A stretch of DNA of 64,000 nt from an uncultured Pelagibacteraceae bacterium (GTDB taxonomy: Bacteria > Pseudomonadota > Alphaproteobacteria > Pelagibacterales > Pelagibacteraceae): assembly GCA_902635225.1 (NCBI GenBank), contig CACPNG010000001.1:36050-100049 (forward strand), given 5' to 3'. Under the pieces are notes generated by a model, which saw only the letters and a list, made by a program, of their open reading frames with translations, did not search any database and had not been told where the DNA came from. Every line of letters begins with the position of its first letter. Position 1 is the first letter of the stretch. Of the stretch, positions 62,166 to 64,000 are shown piece after piece. A program made the translations under genes and the position numbers.

Positions 62166-64000
62166 TTAAGCTTCCTTATAAGCAGTTGGTAAAATACCGC
62201 CATTTTTCCAAAAGACAACTTCTTCAGGAACATCTAATCTAACATTTAGTTTTATATCAATTACATCTCCTGTTTCTTTATGAATTTTCATTTGCACTTT
62301 TTTTTGATTATCATTTATTTTATCGAGACCTAAAATACTAAATTGATCATTACTTTGTATTCCTATTTCTTCAATTCCTTGCCCTTTTTCAAATTCTAAT
62401 GGCAATAATCCCATACCAATTAAATTAGATCTATGGATTCTCTCAAAACTTTTAGCCACAATGGCTCTAACTCCAATTAATAATGGACCTTTTGCAGCTA
62501 CATCTCTTGATGAACCGCAGCCATAATTTTCTCCAGCTATAACTATTATCTCTTTATTCTCTTTTTTATACTCCATTGCAACTTCATAAAGTCTCTTCAC
62601 TTTATTTTCTGGATATTTAACAGTTAAACTTCCTTCTTGATTAGGTGTCATCAAATTTCGGAGCCTTAAACTTGCAAAAGTTGATCTTGCAACAATCTCA
62701 TGATTAGCTCTTCTTGTTAAATAATTATTAAAATCTTTTGAGTCAATCCCAAGCGCTGTTAAATAATCCCATGCAGCAGTACCCTTGGTGATAACACTTG
62801 ATGGTGAAATATGATCTGTTGTAACTGAGTCTCCTAAAAGTACAATTGGTCTAGCCAATTTTATATCTTTAATTTCATTATTTTCAGCCTTCTTCATATA
62901 CGGTGGCTTTTTAATGTAAGTGCTATCAGGCCAATCATAATTATTTGAGTTTGAAACATTTAAATTTTCCCATAATTCTCCACCATCATTAACTTCTTTA
63001 TACTTTTCTTTAAAAGTTTCAGATTTATAAAATTGATCAATAACTTTATTCACTTCATTATTTGACGGCCAAACATTTTTAAAATAAATATCATTTCCTT
63101 TAGTATCTTTTCCTAAAGCATCTTTAGATAAATCTTTTTTTACTGAGCCAAGTATTGAAAACAAAACTACTAACGCAGGAGATGCTAAGTAAGATGCTCT
63201 TATATTTGGGTGTATCCTGCCTTGAAAATTTCTATTTCCAGATAAAACTGCAACAGAAAAAACTTTTTCTTTTTCAATTGTGTTTGCTAAGTTCTCTTCT
63301 AATGGACCTGAACTTCCGTTACAAGTAGTACAACCAAATCCAACGACATTAAAACCAAGTTCATCTAAATATTTTTGTAAACCAGATTTTTTTAAGATTT
63401 CAGCTGTAACTTTACTACCGGGTGCAAAAGAGGTTTTTATTTTATTTTTCTTCTTAAAACCAAGGTTAATTAATTTTTTTGCAATTAAACCCGCTGCTAT
63501 AACATTTTTTGGATTTGCAGTATTTGTGCAGCTTGTGATAGCAGCTATCATAATATCTGCATCTTTAATTTTATATCCTTGAGTGGGCACTTCGAACTCG
63601 TCATCCCTAAGATCTTTGTTATAAAGCATTTTAGAATGTGAATTAATTTCTTTTGAGAATTTATCTAAATCAATTTTATCTTCAGGATTTCTTGGTCCTG
63701 ATACACATGGCTCTATCGTGGACAAGTCTAAATCTAGAACCCGATTGTACTCTGGAGCAGTATTAGATTTTCTCCATAAATTTTGGCACTTCGAATATTC
63801 TTCAACAATTTTTATTTCCTCTTCTGTTCTTCCTGTCATACTCAAATAGTTTAAAGTTGCTTTATCTACAGGAAACAAAACTGCTGTTGCACCATATTCT
63901 GGTGCCATATTTGAAATAGTTGCTCTATCACCAACAGTTAAATTTTCAACTCCTTCACCACAAAATTCAATAAAACTACCCACTACTTTGCTGTCTCTTA
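62166..64000 (-). CDS. Aconitase-family hydratase (AcnA/AcnD type), N-terminal part outside window
   Basis: SCTNTANPKNVIAAGLIAKKL; GFGCTTCNGSSGPL; SPSSVITKGTAAWDYL; ENYGCGSSRDVAAKGP; frame stays open to 64000. Confidence 0.93.
   Translation of the reverse strand, partial: RDSKVVGSFIEFCGEGVENLTVGDRATISNMAPEYGATAVLFPVDKATLNYLSMTGRTEEEIKIVEEYSKCQNLWRKSNTAPEYNRVLDLDLSTIEPCVSGPRNPEDKIDLDKFSKEINSHSKMLYNKDLRDDEFEVPTQGYKIKDADIMIAAITSCTNTANPKNVIAAGLIAKKLINLGFKKKNKIKTSFAPGSKVTAEILKKSGLQKYLDELGFNVVGFGCTTCNGSSGPLEENLANTIEKEKVFSVAVLSGNRNFQGRIHPNIRASYLASPALVVLFSILGSVKKDLSKDALGKDTKGNDIYFKNVWPSNNEVNKVIDQFYKSETFKEKYKEVNDGGELWENLNVSNSNNYDWPDSTYIKKPPYMKKAENNEIKDIKLARPIVLLGDSVTTDHISPSSVITKGTAAWDYLTALGIDSKDFNNYLTRRANHEIVARSTFASLRLRNLMTPNQEGSLTVKYPENKVKRLYEVAMEYKKENKEIIVIAGENYGCGSSRDVAAKGPLLIGVRAIVAKSFERIHRSNLIGMGLLPLEFEKGQGIEEIGIQSNDQFSILGLDKINDNQKKVQMKIHKETGDVIDIKLNVRLDVPEEVVFWKNGGILPTAYKEA

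Noticed and set aside
63280-63582. 100-aa plus-strand ORF opposite the aconitase gene
   Set aside because: Shadow frame over conserved aconitase Fe-S motifs.

Overview
AT-rich alphaproteobacterial chromosome segment. Gene content, synteny and RNA regulators suggest SAR11/Pelagibacterales; this taxonomy is inferred, not searched. Core blocks are uvrD (partial), fumC, thyX, mrp, hflKC-degP-miaA, ilvBHC-leuA, mreBCD-mrdA-rodA-bactofilin, gshAB/cysE/msrB, a LIV-type ABC operon, glaH (csiD) with a tripartite tricarboxylate transporter (TTT), and a 12-kb organic-acid region (three MmgE/PrpD proteins, a second TTT, SDR, two TauE/SafE, PrpF, aconitase family). No ORF caller would show the two main non-coding finds. 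(1) A circularly permuted tmRNA gene (ssrA) lies on the minus strand at ~7853-8112, with predicted tag ANQKFALAA. Copies of its 3'-terminal hairpin recur at 6033 and 6442, delimiting small gene cassettes (DUF2784 protein; polysaccharide lyase), consistent with serial insertion at the ssrA 3' end. (2) The metY 5' leader carries a SAM-II-like aptamer, an intrinsic terminator with a 9-nt anti-terminator complement, a SAM-V-like aptamer over a Shine-Dalgarno, and a three-segment alternative hairpin with two mini-ORFs. No CRISPR array, prophage, transposase, integrase or rRNA was seen.
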